64,000 bases of DNA from GH45 sp046704385 (GTDB taxonomy: Bacteria; Bacteroidota; Bacteroidia; Bacteroidales; SZUA-534). The notes under the pieces were generated by a model that saw only the letters and a list, made by a program, of their open reading frames with translations, did no database searches and was not told the origin of the DNA. Below, in pieces: positions 19,830-28,366 of the stretch. Position 1 is the stretch's first letter. Each line of letters starts with the position of its first letter. The position numbers and the translations under genes are program-made. Location of the stretch: contig JBJKSB010000077.1 of NCBI GenBank assembly GCA_046704385.1, positions 1 through 64,000 of the forward strand. Reading direction: 5' to 3'.

Positions 19830-20828
19830 CTATTTTTTATAATATTCTTTAATATAAGGCCATCCTTCCTGATCCCAGTCTAAAAGATGTACCAATAGTT
19901 TTGGTTTCCCTCTGTCATGAGCATCATAACCATGACTAAACATATAATACTGACCATCGAAGTTGTAAACAGAGTTATGGCCAATAGCATAAAAATCATC
20001 ATTCCCTTCAATAAATAAAGTTCCTCCACCTTTTAGCATGGGTACACCGTCTTTATCCACATAAGGTCCCGTTACGCAATCAGAACGTCCCACCCGCACA
20101 TTATAAGTACTCCTGGACCCCCGACAACATAGATCGAATGAAACAAATAAATAATAATAGTCACCTTTTTTTATGATAAACGGACCTTCAATAGCTCCAT
20201 TGCCTGCATCGGAATCCTTTAGCCCAAAATTACGCTCACGGGCTGCAATGGTATACCATTCCTGGGGTTGTGCAATTGAGAAAAGATCTGCATTTAATTT
20301 AACCAACTTAATACCACCCCAAAAGGAACCAAAAGCTAACCAGGGCTCATTATTTTCATCGAGAATAAGGTTGGGATCAATTGCATTCCAGTTATCACGA
20401 CCGGGGTGAGACTCAATTACTATTCCATGATCTTCCCACTTATAATCTTTATTTTTTTTATCAAGTGTAATGTTCGTGGCAACACCAATGCACGAAAGGT
20501 TACTTCCAAAAGAAGAAATGGAATAATACAAATAATATTTTCCATTATGGAATGAGATATCCGGAGCCCAAATATGGCCGTCAAACCTGGGTACTTCTTC
20601 TTTAAACCATTTTGGCATTGGATCAAAAAGAGGAGTATCAGATTTTGTCCAGTTTATCTTATCGTTTGAAACTGCAGATTCAATACCTGGTCCGGTACCA
20701 AAAATATAATATTTGCCTTCGGCTTCAATGGCCACAGGGTCGTGTATAATAATCTGTTTGCTTTGAGCTTTGCAGCTTGAAATAGAAGCCAGAAGCAGTA
20801 CAATAAAACTCAATTTTAACTTCACCAT
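19830..20828 (-). CDS. GH43 arabinan endo-1,5-alpha-L-arabinosidase, lipoprotein
   Basis: The 332-residue protein has a lipoprotein signal (SISSC, Cys19) and a single GH43 propeller: Asp30 in IIHDPV, Asp151 in NAIDPNL and Glu214 in GAIEGPF, with FDGHIWAPD and the GHNSVY calcium/histidine block typical of true arabinanases. Length and motifs match the GH43_5-type endo-arabinanases (ABN). It heads the minus-strand operon and is transcribed divergently from the HTCS gene across a 264-base spacer. A short lipoprotein arabinanase next to the larger one at 14707-16377 suggests a surface/periplasm division of labour, which is inference. Confidence 0.87.
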   Translation of the reverse strand: MVKLKLSFIVLLLASISSCKAQSKQIIIHDPVAIEAEGKYYIFGTGPGIESAVSNDKINWTKSDTPLFDPMPKWFKEEVPRFDGHIWAPDISFHNGKYYLYYSISSFGSNLSCIGVATNITLDKKNKDYKWEDHGIVIESHPGRDNWNAIDPNLILDENNEPWLAFGSFWGGIKLVKLNADLFSIAQPQEWYTIAARERNFGLKDSDAGNGAIEGPFIIKKGDYYYLFVSFDLCCRGSRSTYNVRVGRSDCVTGPYVDKDGVPMLKGGGTLFIEGNDDFYAIGHNSVYNFDGQYYMFSHGYDAHDRGKPKLLVHLLDWDQEGWPYIKEYYKK

Positions 20829-21092
20829 ATTTTTAATATTTAATAGTTTTGCTCACAGCATCTACTTAAAGTAAATAAGCCATGTTATTTCAGGTTAATT
20901 TTCTCTTTTTTACTTCATCATTTTTTGTTCATTAATAATTTTTATAGATGTCCAGTCCAAAATTACAATGCTAATTAAATAGCGAAGTGGACTTTTGTTC
21001 CAACCATGAGGATTATTCATTAAACGTGATTATATATTAAAATAAGATTGCTTATTTTTAGGAGTCATTCACAAGCTTCAAAAAGAAAAGTT
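20829..21092. other. divergent regulatory spacer of the arabinan locus
   Basis: The 264-base gap between the GH43 arabinanase operon (-) and the HTCS gene (+) must contain both promoters. It is AT-rich; one near match to the -7 element (GACTTTTG, about 20991-20998) is visible, without a clear -33 partner. No ORF or stable hairpin is seen. Confidence 0.4.
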
Positions 21093-24000
21093 ATGCGCAA
21101 AATTTTTGCTGTTATAATCATGGTGGTTCTTAAAACCGGTAGTTTCCAACTTTTTGGACAAATTCAAAATTCTCTGAACTACCGTTTTCAATATCTAATG
21201 ATTGAAGACGGATTACCCCAAAATACCATAACATGCATAACTAAAGATAATTATGGATTTATGTGGTTTGGTACCAATAGTGGAATTTGTCGGTACGATT
21301 CCTATAATTTTGAAACTTTTGAGGCTGATGAATCAACTGAGAATGCGCTTCCTGATAATTTAATCCGATCAGTGGCCAGTGGAAATAACAACCTGGTTTG
21401 GATAGGTTCATCTAAGGGTCTTAGCTATTTTGATCATGAATCGAAGCAAATTTCACAATTTACAGATACTAATGAATTTGGAGAAAGGATATTACGGGTA
21501 AATTCAATTGTGGTTCGTAGCAGGGAAATTTGGGTGGGAACTGAAAACCAGGGAATTTTCCTGCTTAAACCTGGCAACGGAAAATACAAAATTGTGCTAC
21601 ACTTATGTGAGAGAAACCGTAACCTCACTGAGAATCAAATAAATGTTATTTATAAAACCAGGGATGATAAAATTTATGCCGGAAGCCCAACCGGATATTA
21701 TATTTTTAATACCGAAGCTAAATCATTTTTTGCACCCGGACAGGGGCAAAACCTTCCTCCGCAAACAAATGTGAATGATATATTTCAGGACAGAGGCGGG
21801 AATTTTTATTTTTCAACCTCCAATGGTTTATTTATGCTGTCGGATTCTACGCATAATCTGATCTATTTTGCTCCTGATATAACCGGATCAAACACATTAC
21901 ACCACGCTACCGTAAATATGGTCAGGCAGGATATTTCAGGTCAGATTCTGATAGCTACCCTGGGCGGGATGCAGGTATTAGATCCTGAAAAAGGGACATT
22001 TTATTCTTTTCCTGAGGAAGGGCCAACAAATTTTACGATCAATAACCAGTTTATTAATACTATTTTTTGTGACCAGGATGGAAATGTATGGGTAGGTACA
22101 GAGAAAGGTGGAATAAATAAATTCAATGTATACCAGAATCCTTTTGGATTTATTACCCATAATCCAAATAATCCAAATGGTTTGAATGCAAATACAATAA
22201 ATTCGGTTTATAAAGAAAACAACTTGCTGTGGATTGGAACCGCCGGTGGTGGATTAAATCTTTATAATACAGCCTCTGATAAATTTTATCATTTTACCCT
22301 TCAGGCAAATAATCAGCAGTCGATGAGTAGCGATTACGTTACTTCAATTACACGTGGCAATGATGGAATTTTATATGCAGGTACTTGGGGGGGAGGACTT
22401 AATGCGCTACAAACCAAGGGAACCCATGTAACTATCCATCGGATTACGAGTTCAGATCCAGGTTACACGAACAACCTGGTTGATGGATTTGTATCTTCCA
22501 TTATAAATAATCCTCAGGGATATTTGTTAATTGGGACACAGGGAGGATTATCCATGCTCGACTATCGTACCCATAAATTTACTACGTTGATAGCTCCTGT
22601 GGATTTTACGCCTCAGCTCTCTGAAATTGGATGTATGTTGTTGGATAAAAAGGGATATTACTGGCTGGGTACACGAAATGGATTATTTCGTTTTCCTCAA
22701 AGTTCGCTACGCGAAACAAGAGACAACGAATTTATAATCAGCCAGCTTGAATTTTATAAGCATGAAACTCAGAGATCGGCTTCACTACCCGGAGACTATG
22801 TTATTTCGCTTATGGAAGATTCGGAAGGCAATATCTGGGTGGGTACTTATGGTAATGGATTGGCTAAATCAAAATTCAATAAGGATGGAGCATTGGCATT
22901 TGAAACCTTTTCGGTAACTCAGGGATTATCGAACAATGTAGTTTATGGCATACAGGAAGACGATCACAAACGCATCTGGATCAGTACCGATTATGGTTTA
23001 TCTATGTTAAACACATCAGATAATGCCATTCGGAATTTTTATAAGCAGGATGGTTTGTTAAATAACCAGTTTTACTGGTCGGCATCGTACAAAAGTTCTG
23101 ATGGAACACTGTATTTTGGAGGTGTTGAGGGACTTAATTATTTCAATCCTGAGGATTTTCATGAGTATAAATATTTTCCGGTACCTAAAATTACCAAATT
23201 TCGGATCTATAACCAGGAAGTGAATCCGGGTGAGAAGTTTCATAATAATATAGTTATCAACAAGCCTGTTTATGATGTTGATACTATATTTCTTACCTAT
23301 AAGGATAACAACATTTCATTCGATTTTTCATCATTTGATTATTACCTGCCTGCAAAATCTAAATATGCGTATATGATGACCGGGGTAGAAAAAGATTGGA
23401 TTACAGTTCCGGCACAGCGTCGCTTTGCCAGTTATAATAACCTGGAGGGTGGAACTTATACTTTTTTGTTGAAAGCTTCAAATTGTGATGGTATCTGGAA
23501 TGAAAATCCTACCAAAATAACCATTGTGGTTACTCCGCCTTTTTGGAAAACTACCTGGTTCACAATCGGTCTTTTTTTAGTTGTTGCCTTGCTTTCCTAT
23601 CTGTTTATTATGTACCAGATGCGACGGATTATAGCTCAAAAGAAATTGTTGGAAGAAAAAGTTCAGCGCCGGACTCAGAAAATTGAGGACCAGAAGATAA
23701 TGCTTGAAAAACAAGCGGAAGAGCTAACCGAGAATAACAATCAATTGGAATATCGACAAAAGCAAATTGAACAACAAAAAGAAGAACTGGAAACAAAAAA
23801 CAATGAGATTTCAAAGCAGAGAGATGAATTAATTTTATTGAACGAAAAAGTAAATGAAATCAATCAATTACAATTGAGGTTTTTTACCAATATTTCTCAT
23901 GAATTTCAAACCCCGTTAACCTTGATTATATCGCCAATTGAGCGTTTGATTAAACAAATTAAATCCGATGATGAAACACTCCATTTACTTTCCATAATAA

Positions 24001-25436
24001 ATAGAAATGCGCATCGGTTATTAATGCTTATTCGTCAATTACTTGAGATTAGGAAAATTGAAACTGGTAATCAAAATTTACAGGTGGAACTTACTGAACT
24101 TCAGCCATTTTTATACGATGTTTATAATTCGTTTGAAGAGCTGGCTCAAAAAAACCAGATTGATTATACCTGCGATTTCCAGGTAAATCAGTCGGCCTGG
24201 ATTGATAAAGAAAAGCTGGAAAATGTTCTTTATAATTTATTATCGAATGCTTTTAAATTTACGCCGATTGGTCACGCCATTGCGCTGAATGCTATATCAG
24301 AAAAAAATGAAAACAGAGATGAACTTCGGATTTCTGTAACAGATACAGGAGAAGGTGTGGCAAAGCAACAGATTGGTAAACTCTTCGACCGGTTTTTGCA
24401 GGTTACCGACTCAAAAAAACAAAAAAGAGCTGGAACCGGTATTGGGCTTTCACTGGTAAAGAGCCTGGTTGAAATTATGTATGGTACTATTACGGTTGAT
24501 AGTGAGCCAGGTCAGGGTAGTTCATTTAAGGTTAGTATCCCTGTTAGCCGTAATGCATTTGCCGATTATGAAATTGATACTACCGGACAGGTTTTTGAGT
24601 CGAGTATTAAAAATAAGGTGGCCATTTTATTTGATCAGATTCACGAACCTGCACCCCTTACCTATGAAAGCCAGGAGGATTCAATTGAAAAAATTCTTGT
24701 AATAGAAGATAACATCGAAATGCGTTCATTTATTTGTTCCAACCTGGCCGTTTACTATAAAGTATTTGAGGCCGATAATGGGTTGGTTGGATATGAATTG
24801 GCGAAAAAAGAATCTCCGGCAGTTATTATAAGTGATATTATGATGCCGGAAATGGATGGGTTGACACTTTGCAAGAAAATAAAGAATAATCTGTATACAA
24901 GTCATATACCGGTAATTTTGCTAACAGCCAAAATCGATACCCAGGATCAGGTTGAGGGCCTTGAAGTTGGTGCCGATGATTATATTACAAAACCTTTTAA
25001 CAGCGAAATTCTTCATGCAAAAATAAAATCGATAATCGATAACCGAAATAAATTGAGGGCCAAGTTCGGGCAACTGGAAGAGATTAAACCCGATGAGCTT
25101 AATATCTCAGCTCTCGATAATAAATTCTATACAAAAGTAAATGAGATAGTCGAAAAATTTTATACCGATCCTTCGTTTGATGTCGATCAGTTTGCCTCTG
25201 AAATGTACGTAAGCCGGAGTCAGTTATATAGTAAAATGAAAGCAATAACCAATTTGTCGGCCAACGAATATATCAATACGTACCGATTGAAAAAGAGTAT
25301 TGAAATGCTTTCGCAGGGAGAATTACAGATAAGCGAAGTGGCTTATGCTGTGGGTTTTAACGATCCCAAATATTTCAGCCGTATTTTTAAGAAATATTAC
25401 AAACAATCGCCTTCTGACTTAATAAAAAGGCGATAG
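21093..25436 (+). CDS. hybrid two-component system sensor-regulator (HTCS) of the arabinan locus
   Basis: I take the ATG at 21093, which starts a signal peptide; the longer frame begins with a TTG. The 1447-residue protein contains two seven-bladed periplasmic propellers built from two-component-regulator repeats (WFGT, WIGT, WVGT blocks), a Y_Y_Y domain (to about 800), one membrane helix near 815-840, a coiled coil (about 845-920), HisKA with His936 in NISHEFQTPL, HATPase_c with DTGEG and GTGIGLSL, a receiver with Asp1248 (ISDIMMPEMDG) and a C-terminal AraC-type DNA-binding domain (from about 1345). HTCS proteins bind oligosaccharide in the periplasm and activate their locus directly. Divergent position beside the GH43 operon and ahead of GH127/GH51 indicates arabinan control. 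Confidence 0.93.
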   Translation: MRKIFAVIIMVVLKTGSFQLFGQIQNSLNYRFQYLMIEDGLPQNTITCITKDNYGFMWFGTNSGICRYDSYNFETFEADESTENALPDNLIRSVASGNNNLVWIGSSKGLSYFDHESKQISQFTDTNEFGERILRVNSIVVRSREIWVGTENQGIFLLKPGNGKYKIVLHLCERNRNLTENQINVIYKTRDDKIYAGSPTGYYIFNTEAKSFFAPGQGQNLPPQTNVNDIFQDRGGNFYFSTSNGLFMLSDSTHNLIYFAPDITGSNTLHHATVNMVRQDISGQILIATLGGMQVLDPEKGTFYSFPEEGPTNFTINNQFINTIFCDQDGNVWVGTEKGGINKFNVYQNPFGFITHNPNNPNGLNANTINSVYKENNLLWIGTAGGGLNLYNTASDKFYHFTLQANNQQSMSSDYVTSITRGNDGILYAGTWGGGLNALQTKGTHVTIHRITSSDPGYTNNLVDGFVSSIINNPQGYLLIGTQGGLSMLDYRTHKFTTLIAPVDFTPQLSEIGCMLLDKKGYYWLGTRNGLFRFPQSSLRETRDNEFIISQLEFYKHETQRSASLPGDYVISLMEDSEGNIWVGTYGNGLAKSKFNKDGALAFETFSVTQGLSNNVVYGIQEDDHKRIWISTDYGLSMLNTSDNAIRNFYKQDGLLNNQFYWSASYKSSDGTLYFGGVEGLNYFNPEDFHEYKYFPVPKITKFRIYNQEVNPGEKFHNNIVINKPVYDVDTIFLTYKDNNISFDFSSFDYYLPAKSKYAYMMTGVEKDWITVPAQRRFASYNNLEGGTYTFLLKASNCDGIWNENPTKITIVVTPPFWKTTWFTIGLFLVVALLSYLFIMYQMRRIIAQKKLLEEKVQRRTQKIEDQKIMLEKQAEELTENNNQLEYRQKQIEQQKEELETKNNEISKQRDELILLNEKVNEINQLQLRFFTNISHEFQTPLTLIISPIERLIKQIKSDDETLHLLSIINRNAHRLLMLIRQLLEIRKIETGNQNLQVELTELQPFLYDVYNSFEELAQKNQIDYTCDFQVNQSAWIDKEKLENVLYNLLSNAFKFTPIGHAIALNAISEKNENRDELRISVTDTGEGVAKQQIGKLFDRFLQVTDSKKQKRAGTGIGLSLVKSLVEIMYGTITVDSEPGQGSSFKVSIPVSRNAFADYEIDTTGQVFESSIKNKVAILFDQIHEPAPLTYESQEDSIEKILVIEDNIEMRSFICSNLAVYYKVFEADNGLVGYELAKKESPAVIISDIMMPEMDGLTLCKKIKNNLYTSHIPVILLTAKIDTQDQVEGLEVGADDYITKPFNSEILHAKIKSIIDNRNKLRAKFGQLEEIKPDELNISALDNKFYTKVNEIVEKFYTDPSFDVDQFASEMYVSRSQLYSKMKAITNLSANEYINTYRLKKSIEMLSQGELQISEVAYAVGFNDPKYFSRIFKKYYKQSPSDLIKRR

Positions 25437-25727
25437 CTAGAGCTCCGGCTGGTATTAGAATCCTCCTAAAATAGTGCAGTGGTAATTGAAAATATTTTAT
25501 AAGGAATTGTTACTGAATTATTAGGAATTGTTACCACACGATTAACTTTTTAGTGCTATTCTTTTTAATTTTATCTTAGCAATATTAAAAAAGTTGCTTA
25601 TAATATTTTGATAATTTAGATAGAGAATGGGTTAGTTTTTATTCTTATACAACAGCCATTTACTCAGAATATAAAAATTTTAAGAAACAGAATTATTGAA
25701 TATATCCGGAATTAAAATAAAGAAACT

Positions 25728-28112
25728 ATGAACAAATTGATTTTTATTATTCTTATTACAGGTTGGGTTGCCTTTCCTGGGTTGTCGGCAGTTGCTCAAA
25801 ACAAGCTTTACCAAAACGAATTTCCGTTAGGAGATGTTACTTTACTGGATGGCCCGTTTAAACATGCCCGTGATCTGAATATTGAAGTTCTGTTAAAATA
25901 TGATGTAGACCGGCTGTTGGCTCCATACCGGAAAGAAGCCGGTTTGACTCCAAGGGCAGAAAGTTATCCAAACTGGATTGGGCTTGACGGACATATTGGA
26001 GGCCATTACCTTTCGGCTATGTCTATTAATTATGCGGCAACCGGCAACGCTGAGTGTAAAAAACGCATGGATTATATGATTAGCGAATTGAAAACCTGCC
26101 AGGATTCCAATGCCATAAATAATTCGGATTGGGGAGTTGGATATGTCGGCGGTGTCCCCAACAGCGCAAAAATATGGTCCACATTCAAAAATGGCGACTT
26201 CAAAGCTTATTTTTCTTCCTGGGTACCCTTTTATAATGTACATAAAATGTATGCCGGCTTGCGCGATGCCTGGTTGTATGCCGGTAACGAAGAGGCCCGT
26301 GATATGTTTTTGAAATTTTGTGATTGGGGTATCGATATTACATCAGCCCTTACTGATGAACAAATGCAGCAGGTTCTTAATACCGAACACGGAGGTATGG
26401 ATGAAATGTTTGCTGATGCTTATCAAATGACCGGCGATAAAAAGTATCTGACAACTGCCAAACGATACTCACACCGGGCAATGCTCGATCCATTATCGGA
26501 AGGTATCGATAATCTTGACAATAAACATGCAAATACCCAAATCCCGAAATTTGTAGGTTTTGAACGTATTGCTGAACTAAGCAACGATAAAAAATATGCC
26601 AATGCCGCCAGCTTTTTCTGGGAAACTGTTACTGAAAACCGGTCGCTGGCATTTGGAGGAAACAGCCGCAGGGAGCATTTTCCCAGTAAGGAGTCGTGCA
26701 TCGATTATGTGAATGTAAATGATGGACCAGAGTCCTGCAATTCCTATAACATGTTAAAATTGACAGAGGATTTATTCAGGGTACATCCATCGGCTGATTA
26801 TGCCGATTATTACGAGCGCACCATGTTTAATCACATACTTTCAACACAGAATCCAGTGCATGGTGGATATGTGTACTTTACCCCGGCACGTCCGCGTCAT
26901 TACAGGGTTTATTCGGCCCCGAACGAGGCCATGTGGTGTTGCGTGGGAACCGGAATGGAAAATCATGGCAAATACAACGAGTTTATTTACACACATTCCG
27001 CTGATACTCTGTACCTGAATCTTTTTGTAGCCAGCGAACTTAATTGGAAAGAGAAAGGAGTCAAGATAAAACAGGAAACCCAATTTCCCGATGAAGAGCA
27101 GACCAAACTTATCATTGAGGATGGATCATCAAAGTTTGATTTAAAAGTTCGTTATCCGGGATGGGTGGCAAAGGGTGCACTGAAAATTCTGGTTAATGGT
27201 AAGGAAATTTCCTTTTCGCAGCAGCCATCATCTTACGTAAGTATCGACAGGAATTGGCAAAAAGGCGATGTGGTTCAGATTAAGCTGCCTATGCGAAATA
27301 CCATTGAACATATGCCAAATGTTCCCGAATACATCACATTTATGCACGGGCCCATTTTATTGGGTGCAAAAACCGGTACTGAGGATTTACGTGGCCTGAT
27401 TGCAGATGATGGTCGCTGGAGCCAGTATTCGAGCGGGAAATATTTGCCGGTGGATAAAGCTCCTATCATTGTGGATGATGATATCGAAAATATAGGCAGC
27501 AAACTTGAATCGGTAGCAGGCAAACCGCTGAATTTCAAGCTTAACGTAAAAATGATCAATCCTATGGAACTTACACTGGAACCATTCAGTAGAATTCACG
27601 ATGCCCGTTACATGATGTACTGGCTGGCACTGACAAACAATGGTTACCAATCGTACCTGGATTCACTGGCTAACAATGAAAAAGAAAAACTGGCTCTTGA
27701 AAACCGGACTATTGATTTTGTTTCACCCGGAGAGCAACAGCCGGAAGTCGATCACGATATGCAAAAGGAAAAATCGAACACCGGAAACAATCAGGATGAA
27801 TTTTGGCGTGAGGCCCGTAACGGAGGTTATTTCAGTTACGATATGTCTACCAACTCCGAAACGGGATTAAGCTTGTTTGTCCGCTACTGGGGTGCTGAAT
27901 GGGGCACGCGGAAATTTGACATTTACATTGATGATACAAAGCTGGTAACAGAAGATAACACCGACCGCTGGAACCAGTCGTTGTTTAAAGATATTATTTA
28001 TCCTATTCCTGATGCCATAGTAAAAGGTAAATCGCATGTCCGGGTTAAATTTCAGGCGCTGCCTGGCACCACAGCCGGGGCAGTTTATATGGTACGTTTA
28101 ATCAGGAAGTAA
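25728..28112 (+). CDS. GH127 beta-L-arabinofuranosidase
   Basis: The 794-residue protein has a signal peptide (cleavage near AVAQ, 24), an (alpha/alpha)6 barrel and C-terminal beta-sandwiches. It retains the GH127 metal-thiolate site: Glu335 and Cys337 (GPESCNSY), and Cys404-Cys405 (MWCCVGTGMENH), the first Cys being the expected nucleophile by comparison with Bifidobacterium HypBA1. The acid/base is probably Glu316 (RREHFP); its distance to Glu335 is 19 rather than the 16 I recall for HypBA1, so this loop is slightly longer. The family releases beta-L-arabinofuranose from arabinan decorations and glycoproteins. It follows the HTCS by 291 bases on the same strand. Exact substrate is uncertain because GH127 also includes other specificities. 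Confidence 0.85.
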   Translation: MNKLIFIILITGWVAFPGLSAVAQNKLYQNEFPLGDVTLLDGPFKHARDLNIEVLLKYDVDRLLAPYRKEAGLTPRAESYPNWIGLDGHIGGHYLSAMSINYAATGNAECKKRMDYMISELKTCQDSNAINNSDWGVGYVGGVPNSAKIWSTFKNGDFKAYFSSWVPFYNVHKMYAGLRDAWLYAGNEEARDMFLKFCDWGIDITSALTDEQMQQVLNTEHGGMDEMFADAYQMTGDKKYLTTAKRYSHRAMLDPLSEGIDNLDNKHANTQIPKFVGFERIAELSNDKKYANAASFFWETVTENRSLAFGGNSRREHFPSKESCIDYVNVNDGPESCNSYNMLKLTEDLFRVHPSADYADYYERTMFNHILSTQNPVHGGYVYFTPARPRHYRVYSAPNEAMWCCVGTGMENHGKYNEFIYTHSADTLYLNLFVASELNWKEKGVKIKQETQFPDEEQTKLIIEDGSSKFDLKVRYPGWVAKGALKILVNGKEISFSQQPSSYVSIDRNWQKGDVVQIKLPMRNTIEHMPNVPEYITFMHGPILLGAKTGTEDLRGLIADDGRWSQYSSGKYLPVDKAPIIVDDDIENIGSKLESVAGKPLNFKLNVKMINPMELTLEPFSRIHDARYMMYWLALTNNGYQSYLDSLANNEKEKLALENRTIDFVSPGEQQPEVDHDMQKEKSNTGNNQDEFWREARNGGYFSYDMSTNSETGLSLFVRYWGAEWGTRKFDIYIDDTKLVTEDNTDRWNQSLFKDIIYPIPDAIVKGKSHVRVKFQALPGTTAGAVYMVRLIRK

Positions 28113-28179
28113 GAATATGACTTATAAAACTAGTGTCAGGCAAAACATGATCTTGTGGATAATTCACCCTCCTAACCTT

Positions 28180-28295
28180 CCCGATATTTGTTACTCATCG
28201 GGACAGGCTCCTCAAGGGAGGACTGTTTCAAAGTGGCTTTATTGCTGACATGAAACAGTATCCCCTTGAGAGCCAGTTCCGAACTTGTTTCGGAA
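28180..28295. repeat. hairpin-rich intergenic segment between GH127 and GH51
   Basis: Three inverted repeats lie close together: CCCGAT/ATCGGG (28180-28185, 28197-28202), ACTGTTTCA/TGAAACAGT (28222-28230, 28251-28259) and TTCCGAA/TTCGGAA (28277-28283, 28289-28295). The segment is richer in G+C than its flanks and looks like an interspersed hairpin element of the kind common in this phylum. A frame running through it adds 39 residues to the GH51 protein but has no signal peptide, so I treat it as non-coding. Confidence 0.5.
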
Positions 28296-28366
28296 GGATT
28301 ATAGGGGTGAAAGCACACGATTTTCCAAAAACAGAATTCAACTACTTTAAAATTCAATTTAAAACT

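Noticed and set aside
25437..25727. Possible small gene or RNA between HTCS and GH127
   Set aside because: The 290-base gap is AT-rich, with stops in all frames and no stable hairpin.
25893..26243. 116-codon antisense frame inside GH127
   Set aside because: Shadow of the strongly coding opposite strand; no motifs, signal peptide or independent context. Similar antisense frames inside GH51 (28801-29205), GH10 (37344-37697) and the GH-A gene (43350-43673) were rejected for the same reason.
28250..28366. Upstream ATG extending GH51 by 39 residues
   Set aside because: The extension runs through a hairpin-rich repeat segment and would bury the signal peptide that starts at 28367.
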